A stretch of 64,000 bases of DNA from Clostridiales bacterium (lineage in GTDB: Bacteria > Bacillota > Clostridia > Oscillospirales > Acutalibacteraceae), in NCBI GenBank assembly GCA_012839185.1, contig DUNU01000016.1, positions 62,001-126,000 of the forward strand, in the 5' to 3' direction. This document shows, piece after piece, positions 32,218-38,583 of the stretch (position 1 is its first letter; every line of letters begins with the position of its first letter). The notes beneath the pieces were generated by a model. The model did no database searches. It was not told the DNA's origin and worked only from the letters and a program-made list of their open reading frames with translations. The translations under genes were made by a program, and so were the position numbers.

Positions 32218-32244
32218 AAAAAAAGCCCGGACTTTTGCCCGGAC
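32218..32244 (-). terminator. Terminator of the downstream peptide operon
   Basis: GTCCGGG-CAAAAG-TCCGGGC with wobble pairs is followed by seven T on the minus strand, 16 nt after the stop of the last peptide gene. Confidence 0.75.
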
Positions 32245-32260
32245 CTAAAAGTCATATTAC

Positions 32261-32359
32261 TTATGCTTCAGAAGCGGTAAGGAAACCGAAAAGCTTCTTG
32301 AGAAGTTCGAATAAACCCTTAAGGAACTCGATAAGAGCCTCAAAATTGAAGTTGCTCAT
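32261..32359 (-). CDS. Amphipathic small peptide 1 (32 aa)
   Basis: An ORF of 32 codons starts at ATG 32359, behind AAAGAGGTG with 6 nt spacing, and begins MSNFNFEALIEF. It is Phe/Leu-rich, with Lys and Glu placed every three to four residues, predicting one amphipathic helix; the core reads LLKKLFGFL. Net charge is about -1. It has no signal peptide, no GG leader and no Cys. It resembles phenol-soluble modulins or leaderless bacteriocins in composition (inference). Last gene of the 3-peptide operon. Confidence 0.8.
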   Translation of the reverse strand: MSNFNFEALIEFLKGLFELLKKLFGFLTASEA

Positions 32360-32411
32360 TGTGTGCACCTCTTTTCAAAATAAAATAATTGTAAAAATAC
32401 TTTTACCAAAC

Positions 32412-32519
32412 TTAGATGGTTTCAGGTTCAATACCCTTGAGCTGAGCAAGGAATGTTACGATAAGATTGTAGAGAGTTTTGAAAAAATTAATAATCTCTG
32501 CGAAGATATCCGTATTCAT
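32412..32519 (-). CDS. Amphipathic small peptide 2 (35 aa)
   Basis: A 35-codon ORF starts at ATG 32519 behind AAAAGAGGTGTGATTA and begins MNTDIFAEIINFF. It is helical and amphipathic with a short acidic tail (GIEPETI); net charge about -2. The ribosome site is nearly identical to those of peptides 1, 4, 6 and 7. It lies between peptides 3 and 1. Confidence 0.8.
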   Translation of the reverse strand: MNTDIFAEIINFFKTLYNLIVTFLAQLKGIEPETI

Positions 32520-32553
32520 TAATCACACCTCTTTTCAAATCATCAGCGCCGGC

Positions 32554-32673
32554 TTACGGTGCTTGCGTTTCAGGCTCAGTTTCTCTGCCTCTTACTCCGC
32601 CATACCCGAAGAGGGCAAGGATCTGCATAATTATGGCGATGAATTTTTGTACGAATTCCATGAAACGATCCAT
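32554..32673 (-). CDS. Amphipathic small peptide 3 (39 aa)
   Basis: A 39-codon ORF starts at ATG 32673 behind CGGAGGTTAAGGT and begins MDRFMEFVQKF. A hydrophobic helix (FIAIIMQILALFGYGG) is followed by a polar Arg/Glu tail ending TQAP. It is the first gene of the 3-peptide operon, with the promoter at 32726-32754. A second ATG at codon 5 is an alternative start but lies farther from the ribosome site. Confidence 0.8.
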   Translation of the reverse strand: MDRFMEFVQKFIAIIMQILALFGYGGVRGRETEPETQAP

Positions 32674-32725
32674 ACCTTAACCTCCGTTTAGCTGATTGAT
32701 AGTACCAATATTTGGATACATATGT

Positions 32726-32754
32726 ATAATAACAGATTTATTTCAATATTGCAA
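32726..32754 (-). promoter_or_regulatory. Promoter of the 3-peptide operon
   Basis: TTGCAA (32749-32754), 17 bp, TATTAT (32726-32731) on the minus strand. It is preceded by GC, giving GCTTGCAAT as in the other peptide promoter. Confidence 0.8.
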
Positions 32755-32795
32755 GCATTATTTGCAAAAAAAGCGAATATTTACACTTATTGCAA

Positions 32796-32805
32796 ATTGT
32801 TGCAA
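32796..32805 (-). promoter_or_regulatory. Shared upstream element of peptide promoter 2
   Basis: TTGCAACAAT on the minus strand, exactly 41 bp upstream of the -35 box, as in the other peptide promoter (33603-33612). Confidence 0.7.
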
Positions 32806-32838
32806 CATTTCAAGGGAGAATAACATAAAAAAGACAAA

Positions 32839-32860
32839 ATCCACTCAGCAAGGAGTGGAT
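32839..32860 (-). terminator. Terminator of the 4-peptide operon
   Basis: ATCCACTC-CTTGCT-GAGTGGAT followed by TTTTGTCTTTTTT on the minus strand, 20 nt after peptide 4. Confidence 0.85.
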
Positions 32861-32880
32861 AATCAGACAAAGTGTCTATT

Positions 32881-32994
32881 TTAGAGACCAACATCGCCCC
32901 AAAGAGCAGACCAGTCAACTTCAATACCGAGAGCTGCGAGAATCTGCTCAAAAAGAGCTAAAATCTTCTTGATGTACTCAAGTAAAATTTCCAT
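32881..32994 (-). CDS. Amphipathic small peptide 4 (37 aa)
   Basis: A 37-codon ORF starts at ATG 32994 behind AAAAGAGGTGTAATC and begins MEILLEYIKKILALF. An amphipathic helix of about 24 residues is followed by a Trp-containing tail (DWSALWGDVGL). The YIKKILALF core matches peptide 7 (YIKKMLGF). Last gene of the 4-peptide operon. Confidence 0.82.
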   Translation of the reverse strand: MEILLEYIKKILALFEQILAALGIEVDWSALWGDVGL

Positions 32995-33027
32995 GATTAC
33001 ACCTCTTTTACTAAAAATTTGAGAATT

Positions 33028-33054
33028 GACGGCACGTCAAAAGAACGCACCGTC
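33028..33054 (-). promoter_or_regulatory. Intercistronic hairpin between peptides 5 and 4
   Basis: GACGGTGCG and CGTGCCGTC form a 9-bp stem with two wobble pairs and a 9-base loop. No T run follows, so an RNA processing or stabilising element is more likely than a terminator. Confidence 0.55.
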
Positions 33055-33066
33055 GAAAATCAGACA

Positions 33067-33207
33067 TTAGACAGCAGTTGTAGCAATGCCGAATAATTTT
33101 TTGATAATTTCGATAAGCTTAACAAGATAAGCTACGAAAATTTCAATGATGGAAACAGTCTCAGCACCGTCTTCTCTTCCGAAACTGAAATCAAAATCAA
33201 AATTCAT
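33067..33207 (-). CDS. Amphipathic small peptide 5 (46 aa)
   Basis: A 46-codon ORF starts at ATG 33207 behind AAAGGAGTTTCATT and begins MNFDFDFSFGREDG. A polar N-terminal extension of about 16 residues precedes an amphipathic helix with VAYLVKLIEIIKKLFGI, whose IIKKLFG core matches peptide 1 (LLKKLFG). It is the longest peptide in the group. Confidence 0.82.
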   Translation of the reverse strand: MNFDFDFSFGREDGAETVSIIEIFVAYLVKLIEIIKKLFGIATTAV

Positions 33208-33244
33208 AATGAAACTCCTTTATTAAAATTGTTAAAGACTTAAA

Positions 33245-33355
33245 CTAAGGCTTGGAAAAGAACTCTGCAAATGTTTTGCCAAAGAGAGCTGCGAACACAT
33301 CAGCGATAGCCTTAAAGAAAGCCTTGATTACGTTGATAATTTCTTCGAATGACAT
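33245..33355 (-). CDS. Amphipathic small peptide 6 (36 aa)
   Basis: A 36-codon ORF starts at ATG 33355 behind GTGAGGTGAAAACT and begins MSFEEIINVIKAFF. The helix alternates Lys/Glu with Phe/Ile/Ala (KAIADVFAALFGKTF). Net charge is about -0. Confidence 0.8.
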   Translation of the reverse strand: MSFEEIINVIKAFFKAIADVFAALFGKTFAEFFSKP

Positions 33356-33391
33356 AGTTTTCACCTCACAACAAAAATGGGAAAATCCGAA

Positions 33392-33484
33392 TTATTCAGT
33401 TTCATCAACTGGGAAACCTAACATTTTCTTGATGTACTTAATTAAATCAAGTAAAGCCTGAAGCATCTGAAGAAGAATTGCCAT
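33392..33484 (-). CDS. Amphipathic small peptide 7 (30 aa)
   Basis: A 30-codon ORF starts at ATG 33484 behind GTGAGGTGTACACAA and begins MAILLQMLQALL. Leu-rich helix with DLIKYIKKMLGF, then an acidic PVDETE tail. First gene of the 4-peptide operon, about 50 nt downstream of the -10 box. Confidence 0.8.
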   Translation of the reverse strand: MAILLQMLQALLDLIKYIKKMLGFPVDETE

Positions 33485-33532
33485 TTGTGTACACCTCACT
33501 TTCGATAATGTCGGATAATCTCTTACAGTAAT

Positions 33533-33561
33533 ATTCTATCACATTAAAACTGAAATTGCAA
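33533..33561 (-). promoter_or_regulatory. Promoter of the 4-peptide operon
   Basis: TTGCAA (33556-33561), 17 bp, TAGAAT (33533-33538) on the minus strand. Confidence 0.8.
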
Positions 33562-33602
33562 GCCTTTTTTTATATTCCTTAAATATTTTAACAAAATATC
33601 AC

Positions 33603-33612
33603 ATTGTTGCAA
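33603..33612 (-). promoter_or_regulatory. Shared upstream element of peptide promoter 1
   Basis: TTGCAACAAT on the minus strand, exactly 41 bp upstream of the -35 box, directly after the holin-like gene's stop codon. Confidence 0.7.
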
Positions 33613-33615
33613 TAT

Positions 33616-33999
33616 TTACTTTATCTGAGCAAGTGTTTCTTTGATTTTCTGAGGTATCGGCAGCCCCAAACCAACCGCATTTTCTATCAGAGAAATACAT
33701 TCATTCGACATATAGAAAAATATTGTTGCCGTTCTAAGCATACAACTGCCTGTTAAAAGATAAACATCAAGCAAATTTGCCGCACCGATGAGCAAAAATA
33801 TGGTAAGTTTACGAAATATTCCCCTAAACCCGATTTCGCTTGATAACTCCTTTTTAACCACTGCCACCATCACACCGGTAATATAATCTGCAACCACCAT
33901 GCACATAAGTGCAATTAAAAGTCCGTCACAACCTCCGATGAAAAACCCAACCAATGCACCGAGTGATGCTATGCTCACGGTTATACTATTTATTCTCAT
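33616..33999 (-). CDS. Phage-type / toxin-secretion holin family protein
   Basis: 127 residues from the second of two adjacent ATG codons (33999), because GGAGG lies 6 nt from it and only 3 nt from the first. Three to four hydrophobic segments (about 5-40, 65-85, 90-110) and the motif LMCMVVADYITGVMVA resemble the phage_holin_4 / TcdE-type family. Such proteins make membrane lesions used for lysis or for release of toxins without signal peptides. It sits immediately before the leaderless peptide genes and overlaps the 80-residue gene upstream. Confidence 0.8.
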   Translation of the reverse strand: MRINSITVSIASLGALVGFFIGGCDGLLIALMCMVVADYITGVMVAVVKKELSSEIGFRGIFRKLTIFLLIGAANLLDVYLLTGSCMLRTATIFFYMSNECISLIENAVGLGLPIPQKIKETLAQIK

Positions 34000-34228
34000 C
34001 ATAAACCTCCGATTTTATGTCTTTCATTATTTTTTCTCCGGCTTCATCCGTTAAATATTTTATCCAATCTCCCGCAAAGAACTCCTCGCATTCTCGCTTC
34101 AAATTTCGTTTTATCCGTTTGCTTTGCGGATTATTTTTAATAGTTTCGAGTGCCAAACGATAGTCATCTTTCGCTTGCTCAACTATCGCTTTACACAGTT
34201 CTTGGTAATTTTTATGAAATTTATTCAC
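33986..34228 (-). CDS. Hypothetical 80-residue charged protein
   Basis: 80 residues from a GTG at 34228, directly adjacent to the polymerase gene's stop. GGGGAGG lies 12 nt upstream, somewhat far. The protein is helical and rich in Lys/Glu (SKRIKRNLKRECEEFFAGDWIKYL), without membrane segments. It overlaps the holin-like gene by a few codons, so the three genes (polymerase, this, holin) are probably co-transcribed. Small proteins of this kind are common in phage modules next to Y-family polymerases; function unknown. Confidence 0.65.
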   Translation of the reverse strand: MNKFHKNYQELCKAIVEQAKDDYRLALETIKNNPQSKRIKRNLKRECEEFFAGDWIKYLTDEAGEKIMKDIKSEVYDENK

Positions 34229-35467
34229 CTAGGCAAACATCCTCCCCGCTATTTTTATTTCATCACATCGGTCTGCCGCTATCGGAATATTCTGTAAAAG
34301 AGCCGCCGGCATCACAGTTTTCTTACCGTACCGAATATTCAAATCATCAACAGTATTAAATATTTTCTCCATTTTTACTTGTATCCCCGCATCACAATCA
34401 AAAGTTGTCTGAACGGGCGTATTGTCAGGCACCAGATCGATTGCCCGAATTGTAAGCGAGCGGACATTCATACTCCAATAATATTTTTCACGAAATAATT
34501 TTCTCGCCGCATAAGTCAGTTCAAGCGGATTTCTTGTCGGATATGAAAGTTTAGTCTGATACTGCCGAAAACTTAAATCTTCGGTTCGTACCATAATCTG
34601 CACTCCCGTCGCAAGAAGATTGTTTATACGAAGCCTATGTCCGACATCAACCGACAGTTCCAGAAATACCGCATCAACCTCGTCATTGTTTACCGGGTCA
34701 GTAACACATGTTGTCCCGTGACCGACAGATTTTATCGGCACTTTATAATTCATATGCATCACTCTCGACTCATCAAGTCCGTTGGCATAAGTCCACATTC
34801 TTCCGCCATGAACACCAAATATTCCTTCCAGAATTTCCGGCTCGGTCTGAGCAATCTGACCTATCGTATTTATCCCGCAACTCTCCAGTTTTGCCGAGGT
34901 GGCTCGCCCCACATAAAGCAATTCATATGCCGGCAAATTCCATATTTTTTCGCGAAAATTATCTCGTCTTATCTCAGTTACCGCATCCGGTTTTTTCATA
35001 TCGCTTCCGAGCTTTGCAAAAATTTTATTGAACGATACACCAATGCTTACATTCACACCAAGTTCCCGCTTAATTGCACTTTTAATTTCATTTGCTATCG
35101 TCACACCGTCACCGAAAACCATACTGCTGCCGGTTACGTCGAGCCAACATTCATCCATCCCGAAAGGCTCGATCAAGTCGGTATATCTCTCATATATCTT
35201 ATGTGCCAATTTGGAAATTTTCAAATATTCATTGTAATTCGGCGGCACCATAATCAGATTGGGACAAACCTGTTTTGCTTGCCAATTAGCCATTCCTGTC
35301 TTTACTCCCGCTCTTTTTGCAAGTTCAGATTTCGCAAGCACGATTCCGTGTCGATTTTCCGTTGAACCGCAGACGGCAACCGCTTTGCCGCGAAGATCGG
35401 GATTGAGCATCATTTCAACCGATGCATAAAAACTGTTCATATCTGAATGTAATATCGTTCTTGCCAT
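34229..35467 (-). CDS. Y-family DNA polymerase (DinB/UvrX-like)
   Basis: 412 residues. ILHSDMNSFYASVE (first catalytic Asp), GIVLAKSELAKRAGVKTGM, and FGMDECWLDVTGS (Asp-Glu catalytic pair in place of the usual S-I-D-E) identify a translesion polymerase. The thumb helix-hairpin region (YVGRATSAKLESCGINTIGQ) and the little finger follow. The sequence is nearer to the UvrX/ImpB group of phages and mobile elements than to housekeeping Pol IV (inference from motif variants). The ATG follows AGGAAATAAAGT. No LexA box is evident upstream. Confidence 0.9.
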   Translation of the reverse strand: MARTILHSDMNSFYASVEMMLNPDLRGKAVAVCGSTENRHGIVLAKSELAKRAGVKTGMANWQAKQVCPNLIMVPPNYNEYLKISKLAHKIYERYTDLIEPFGMDECWLDVTGSSMVFGDGVTIANEIKSAIKRELGVNVSIGVSFNKIFAKLGSDMKKPDAVTEIRRDNFREKIWNLPAYELLYVGRATSAKLESCGINTIGQIAQTEPEILEGIFGVHGGRMWTYANGLDESRVMHMNYKVPIKSVGHGTTCVTDPVNNDEVDAVFLELSVDVGHRLRINNLLATGVQIMVRTEDLSFRQYQTKLSYPTRNPLELTYAARKLFREKYYWSMNVRSLTIRAIDLVPDNTPVQTTFDCDAGIQVKMEKIFNTVDDLNIRYGKKTVMPAALLQNIPIAADRCDEIKIAGRMFA

Positions 35468-35622
35468 ACTTTATTTCCTGCAACTTTTCCTTGATTTGTG
35501 TAATTAATTCTCACAATCATAATGTAACACATTTTCACCTTATTGTCAAGTACCTTTCACAAAATATTTTTACAGCAGGTAAAAATGTTTTAAACAAACA
35601 CAATTGAAGCAAAAAATCCGTC

Positions 35623-35651
35623 TTGACATAAATAGTAATGTGTGATATAAT
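35623..35651 (+). promoter_or_regulatory. Consensus promoter of murA
   Basis: TTGACA (35623-35628), 17 bp, TATAAT (35646-35651). Confidence 0.9.
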
Positions 35652-35687
35652 GCAATCGTCTGACTATGTAATTAGGTGTGATCTTCT

Positions 35688-36986
35688 TTGGAGAAGTTTG
35701 TAATAAATGGCGGAAAACAGCTCAATGGTGAGGTTTATGTCGGCGGAGCGAAGAATGCGGTAGTTGCAATCATCCCTGCGACCATCCTCGCAAATGATGT
35801 TTCCCGTATAGAAAATGTACCCGACATTGAAGATGTCGCGAACATGCTTGAAATAGTCGAAAGTCTGGGCGGAATCGTTACTCGTGAAGATGCCCATACT
35901 TATGTTATTGATACCCGCGATGTTTCTTGTACAATCGTCGAGAAAGAAATTGCCGAAAAATTACGTGCGTCCTATTATTTAATGGGCGTACTTTTAGGTC
36001 GTTTCAACCATTTCAAAGTTGCCCTGCCCGGCGGCTGTGATTTAGGTGCAAGACCGATTGACTTACATATCAAGGGTTTTGAAGCACTTAACGCAAAAAT
36101 TACCGATGACGGCTATTATATTGAGGCGACAACACATGGTCTTGCCGGTGGCTCGGTTTATTTTAACACGGTAAGTGTCGGTGCAACCGTAAACACCATC
36201 TTGGCTGCCGTCAAAGCTCCGGGCGTTACAATCATTGAAAATGCGGCAAAAGAACCGCATATAATCGACCTTGCCAACTACTTAAACAAATGCGGTGCCG
36301 ATATTCGCGGTGCCGGTACAAATACGATAAAGATAAAAGGTGTTGACTCCCTTCGCGGCTGCGAACATGCCATCATCCCCGACCAAATTGAAGCGGGAAC
36401 TTATATGCTCGCTTGTGCTGCTGCCGGCGGTACTGTTACCGTTAAGAATGTAATCCCCCGACATCTTGAATGTATCACTCAAAAACTTCTTGAATGTGGA
36501 GTATATGTTGACGAATTTGTCGATTCCGTTCGTGTCCGCACAGAGAAGAGCCGTCACACAAACTGCGATATTTACACCACCCCCTACCCCGGTTTCCCGA
36601 CCGATATGCAACCACAGTTTACCGCATTTTTAGCTATCGCAGAGGGCGTAAGCACAGTCAGCGAAGGTGTTTGGTCAAATAGATTTAGATATGTCGATCA
36701 GCTTCTGCGTATGGGTGCGGACATCAAACGCTTGGGAGACAATAAAACTGCAGTTATAAAGGGCGTTTCCGAACTTCACGGTGCATTGGTCAAAGCAGAC
36801 GATTTAAGAGCCGGTGCCGCCATGATAATCGCCGGTCTTGCCGCAACCGGAAGAACCGAAATCGAACAGATTTATCATATCGACAGAGGTTATGAAGCGG
36901 TTGTCGAAAAATTAAGTGCCTTAGGTGCAGACATCAAACGTGTTGACGACACCGAACCTCCGCTTACCGTTATAACGGTAGCATAA
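35688..36986 (+). CDS. murA: UDP-N-acetylglucosamine 1-carboxyvinyltransferase
   Basis: 432 residues from a TTG start at 35688 (MEKFVINGGKQLNG), with AGGTG upstream. MurA transfers enolpyruvate from PEP to UDP-GlcNAc, the first committed step of peptidoglycan synthesis. The substrate-binding GGAKNAVVAIIPAT and the loop GGCDLGARPIDLH with the active-site Cys (fosfomycin target) are intact. The length is standard. Monocistronic with its own promoter and terminator. Confidence 0.97.
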   Translation: MEKFVINGGKQLNGEVYVGGAKNAVVAIIPATILANDVSRIENVPDIEDVANMLEIVESLGGIVTREDAHTYVIDTRDVSCTIVEKEIAEKLRASYYLMGVLLGRFNHFKVALPGGCDLGARPIDLHIKGFEALNAKITDDGYYIEATTHGLAGGSVYFNTVSVGATVNTILAAVKAPGVTIIENAAKEPHIIDLANYLNKCGADIRGAGTNTIKIKGVDSLRGCEHAIIPDQIEAGTYMLACAAAGGTVTVKNVIPRHLECITQKLLECGVYVDEFVDSVRVRTEKSRHTNCDIYTTPYPGFPTDMQPQFTAFLAIAEGVSTVSEGVWSNRFRYVDQLLRMGADIKRLGDNKTAVIKGVSELHGALVKADDLRAGAAMIIAGLAATGRTEIEQIYHIDRGYEAVVEKLSALGADIKRVDDTEPPLTVITVA

Positions 36987-37004
36987 ATAAGCATAATAAA
37001 AATT

Positions 37005-37032
37005 AAGCCGACAGCATACAACTGTCGGTTTA
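37005..37032. terminator. Terminator after murA
   Basis: CCGACAG (37008-37014) and CTGTCGG (37022-37028) with flanking A/T runs, between convergent genes. Confidence 0.8.
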
Positions 37033-37054
37033 ATTTTATGTTTCATGTTAAATA

Positions 37055-37807
37055 TCAAATCTCATCAAATTCAGCAACAACTGCATCGTGGTCAGAGGGA
37101 GCTTGTCCATCAATACGGATATTGATAACCTTAAAACTTGCAACTTTTGCATCTTTGTTATTAGTGAGAATGTAGTCAATGGTGTGATCGCCGTTTGATA
37201 CGTCGTTCTTGTCAAAATTGTGCCAAGTGCCAATAATATCGGACTCCTGAGCCATATCACGGACATCGTAAAGACCGTTGTCAAGGAAAATCTTAAAACA
37301 CTCAGAATCGGGATATATATTAAAGTCGCCGGTCAATATCGTATGAACATCGGGATAAAGTTCTCGAATTTTTTCGCAAATAAGTAACGCACCGTTTATT
37401 TGAGCTTCTCTGCCTACATGATCAAGGTGGGTGTTAAAATGAGCATAGATTTCTTCCGTAATTTCATCCTTCAAAAGTGCATAGGAACAAATACGGATAC
37501 AAGCAGCATCCCAGCCTAAACCGGGCTCGGTAACCTCTTCGTTAAGCCAGAAATTGCCGCTGTCAACAACGGTAAAACGATCCTTTTTGTAAAAGACGGG
37601 ACTGAATTCCCCCTCTTTATCGCCGTCGTCCCGACCTACGCCGACATAAGAATACTCGGGAAGAGCTTCCGAAATCTTCTGCATCCAATCCCAATGGGCT
37701 TCCTGCAATCCGAAGGAATCCGGAGACTGACTTTTAATCACATCAACGACCATAGATACACGGCCTTCCCAGTGTGCACAAAGAATGTTGAATGACATTA
37801 TTTTCAT
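37055..37807 (-). CDS. Endonuclease/exonuclease/phosphatase family hydrolase
   Basis: 250 residues from the ATG at 37807 (MKIMSFNILCAHWEGR), which follows TTGAGGGAGTTTGTC. The EEP fold is marked by SFNI, QEAHWDWM (metal Glu), HFNTHLDHVGREAQ, LTGDFNIYPDSE and a C-terminal SDHDAVVAEF. Family members hydrolyse phosphodiesters, nucleic acid or lipid head groups; the substrate is not determined. It is the last gene of a run of three phosphoesterases. Confidence 0.92.
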   Translation of the reverse strand: MKIMSFNILCAHWEGRVSMVVDVIKSQSPDSFGLQEAHWDWMQKISEALPEYSYVGVGRDDGDKEGEFSPVFYKKDRFTVVDSGNFWLNEEVTEPGLGWDAACIRICSYALLKDEITEEIYAHFNTHLDHVGREAQINGALLICEKIRELYPDVHTILTGDFNIYPDSECFKIFLDNGLYDVRDMAQESDIIGTWHNFDKNDVSNGDHTIDYILTNNKDAKVASFKVINIRIDGQAPSDHDAVVAEFDEI

Positions 37808-37829
37808 GACAAACTCCCTCAATTTGATA

Positions 37830-38582
37830 TTATTTTACGAGCGACATCGCAAGTTCCGGCTCATCCGTGATAAGTCCGTCAACATCATCAATATTAATAA
37901 GTTTTTGCATACCTGCTTTGGTATTCGGAGTCCATACATTGATACCGATATTATTACGACGCATAATATCGCAAAGAACACGATTGCAAACGACATCCGC
38001 CGGATGAATATAATCGGGATTTGCCGATAAAATCATATTAAGCGGCGGTAAAATACGTTGACCTTCTATTCTCTGCCAAGTCGGGAAAAGATATGCCGTC
38101 TTGCAATTTTCATCAATTTCTTTTGCTTCAATAAGCAGTTTCCTGTCAAACGAAGAAAGCAAAAGTCTGTCAAAAAGCCCGTAAGCCTTAACCATATCGA
38201 AAGTCTTTTGAACCAAGCCTTCCTCACCGTGAATGGGAGTCTTGATTTCGATATTCATTATCTCTATGTCTGAAGACTTGATAAGGCTCAAAAATTCTTC
38301 CAAAGTGGGAATTTTGGTACCGACAAACCTACTTGAAAAATATGAACCGAAATCAAATTTTTCAAGTTCTTTTAATGAGTAATCGGCAATCTTCCCAAGT
38401 CCATTGCTTGTTTCGTCAATGGTATAGTTATGACAAATTACAATCTCGCCGTCTTTTGTCATATGGACATCCACTTCAATACCGTCAACCCCCAATTCAA
38501 CGGCTTTTTCAAATGCGGGCATGGTATTCTGCGGAGCATAACGATTAGCTCCTCGATGAGAAATAACTTTAATTTCTTTCAT
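37830..38582 (-). CDS. Glycerophosphodiester phosphodiesterase family protein
   Basis: 250 residues. ISHRGANRYAPQNT, DGIEVDVHMTKDGEIVICHN and a C-terminal GLITDEPEL match the GDPD TIM barrel. Two common signature residues differ: APENT is APQNT and the HD of the second motif is HN, though both catalytic His are kept. It would release sn-glycerol-3-phosphate from glycerophosphodiesters in the cytoplasm (no signal peptide). ATG after GAGGACTGAT. Confidence 0.92.
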   Translation of the reverse strand: MKEIKVISHRGANRYAPQNTMPAFEKAVELGVDGIEVDVHMTKDGEIVICHNYTIDETSNGLGKIADYSLKELEKFDFGSYFSSRFVGTKIPTLEEFLSLIKSSDIEIMNIEIKTPIHGEEGLVQKTFDMVKAYGLFDRLLLSSFDRKLLIEAKEIDENCKTAYLFPTWQRIEGQRILPPLNMILSANPDYIHPADVVCNRVLCDIMRRNNIGINVWTPNTKAGMQKLINIDDVDGLITDEPELAMSLVK

Positions 38583-38583
38583 A

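Noticed and set aside
33028-33054. Terminator between peptides 5 and 4
   Set aside because: The hairpin is good but no T run follows; peptides 7 to 4 are better read as one transcript ending at 32839.
32081-33615. Integrative element inserted at tRNA-Leu
   Set aside because: The peptide cluster lies at the 5' side of the tRNA, no integrase is present, and I found no repeat of the tRNA 3' end.
35467-35690. LexA operator between the polymerase and murA
   Set aside because: No GAAC-N4-GTTC-like site was found in the region.
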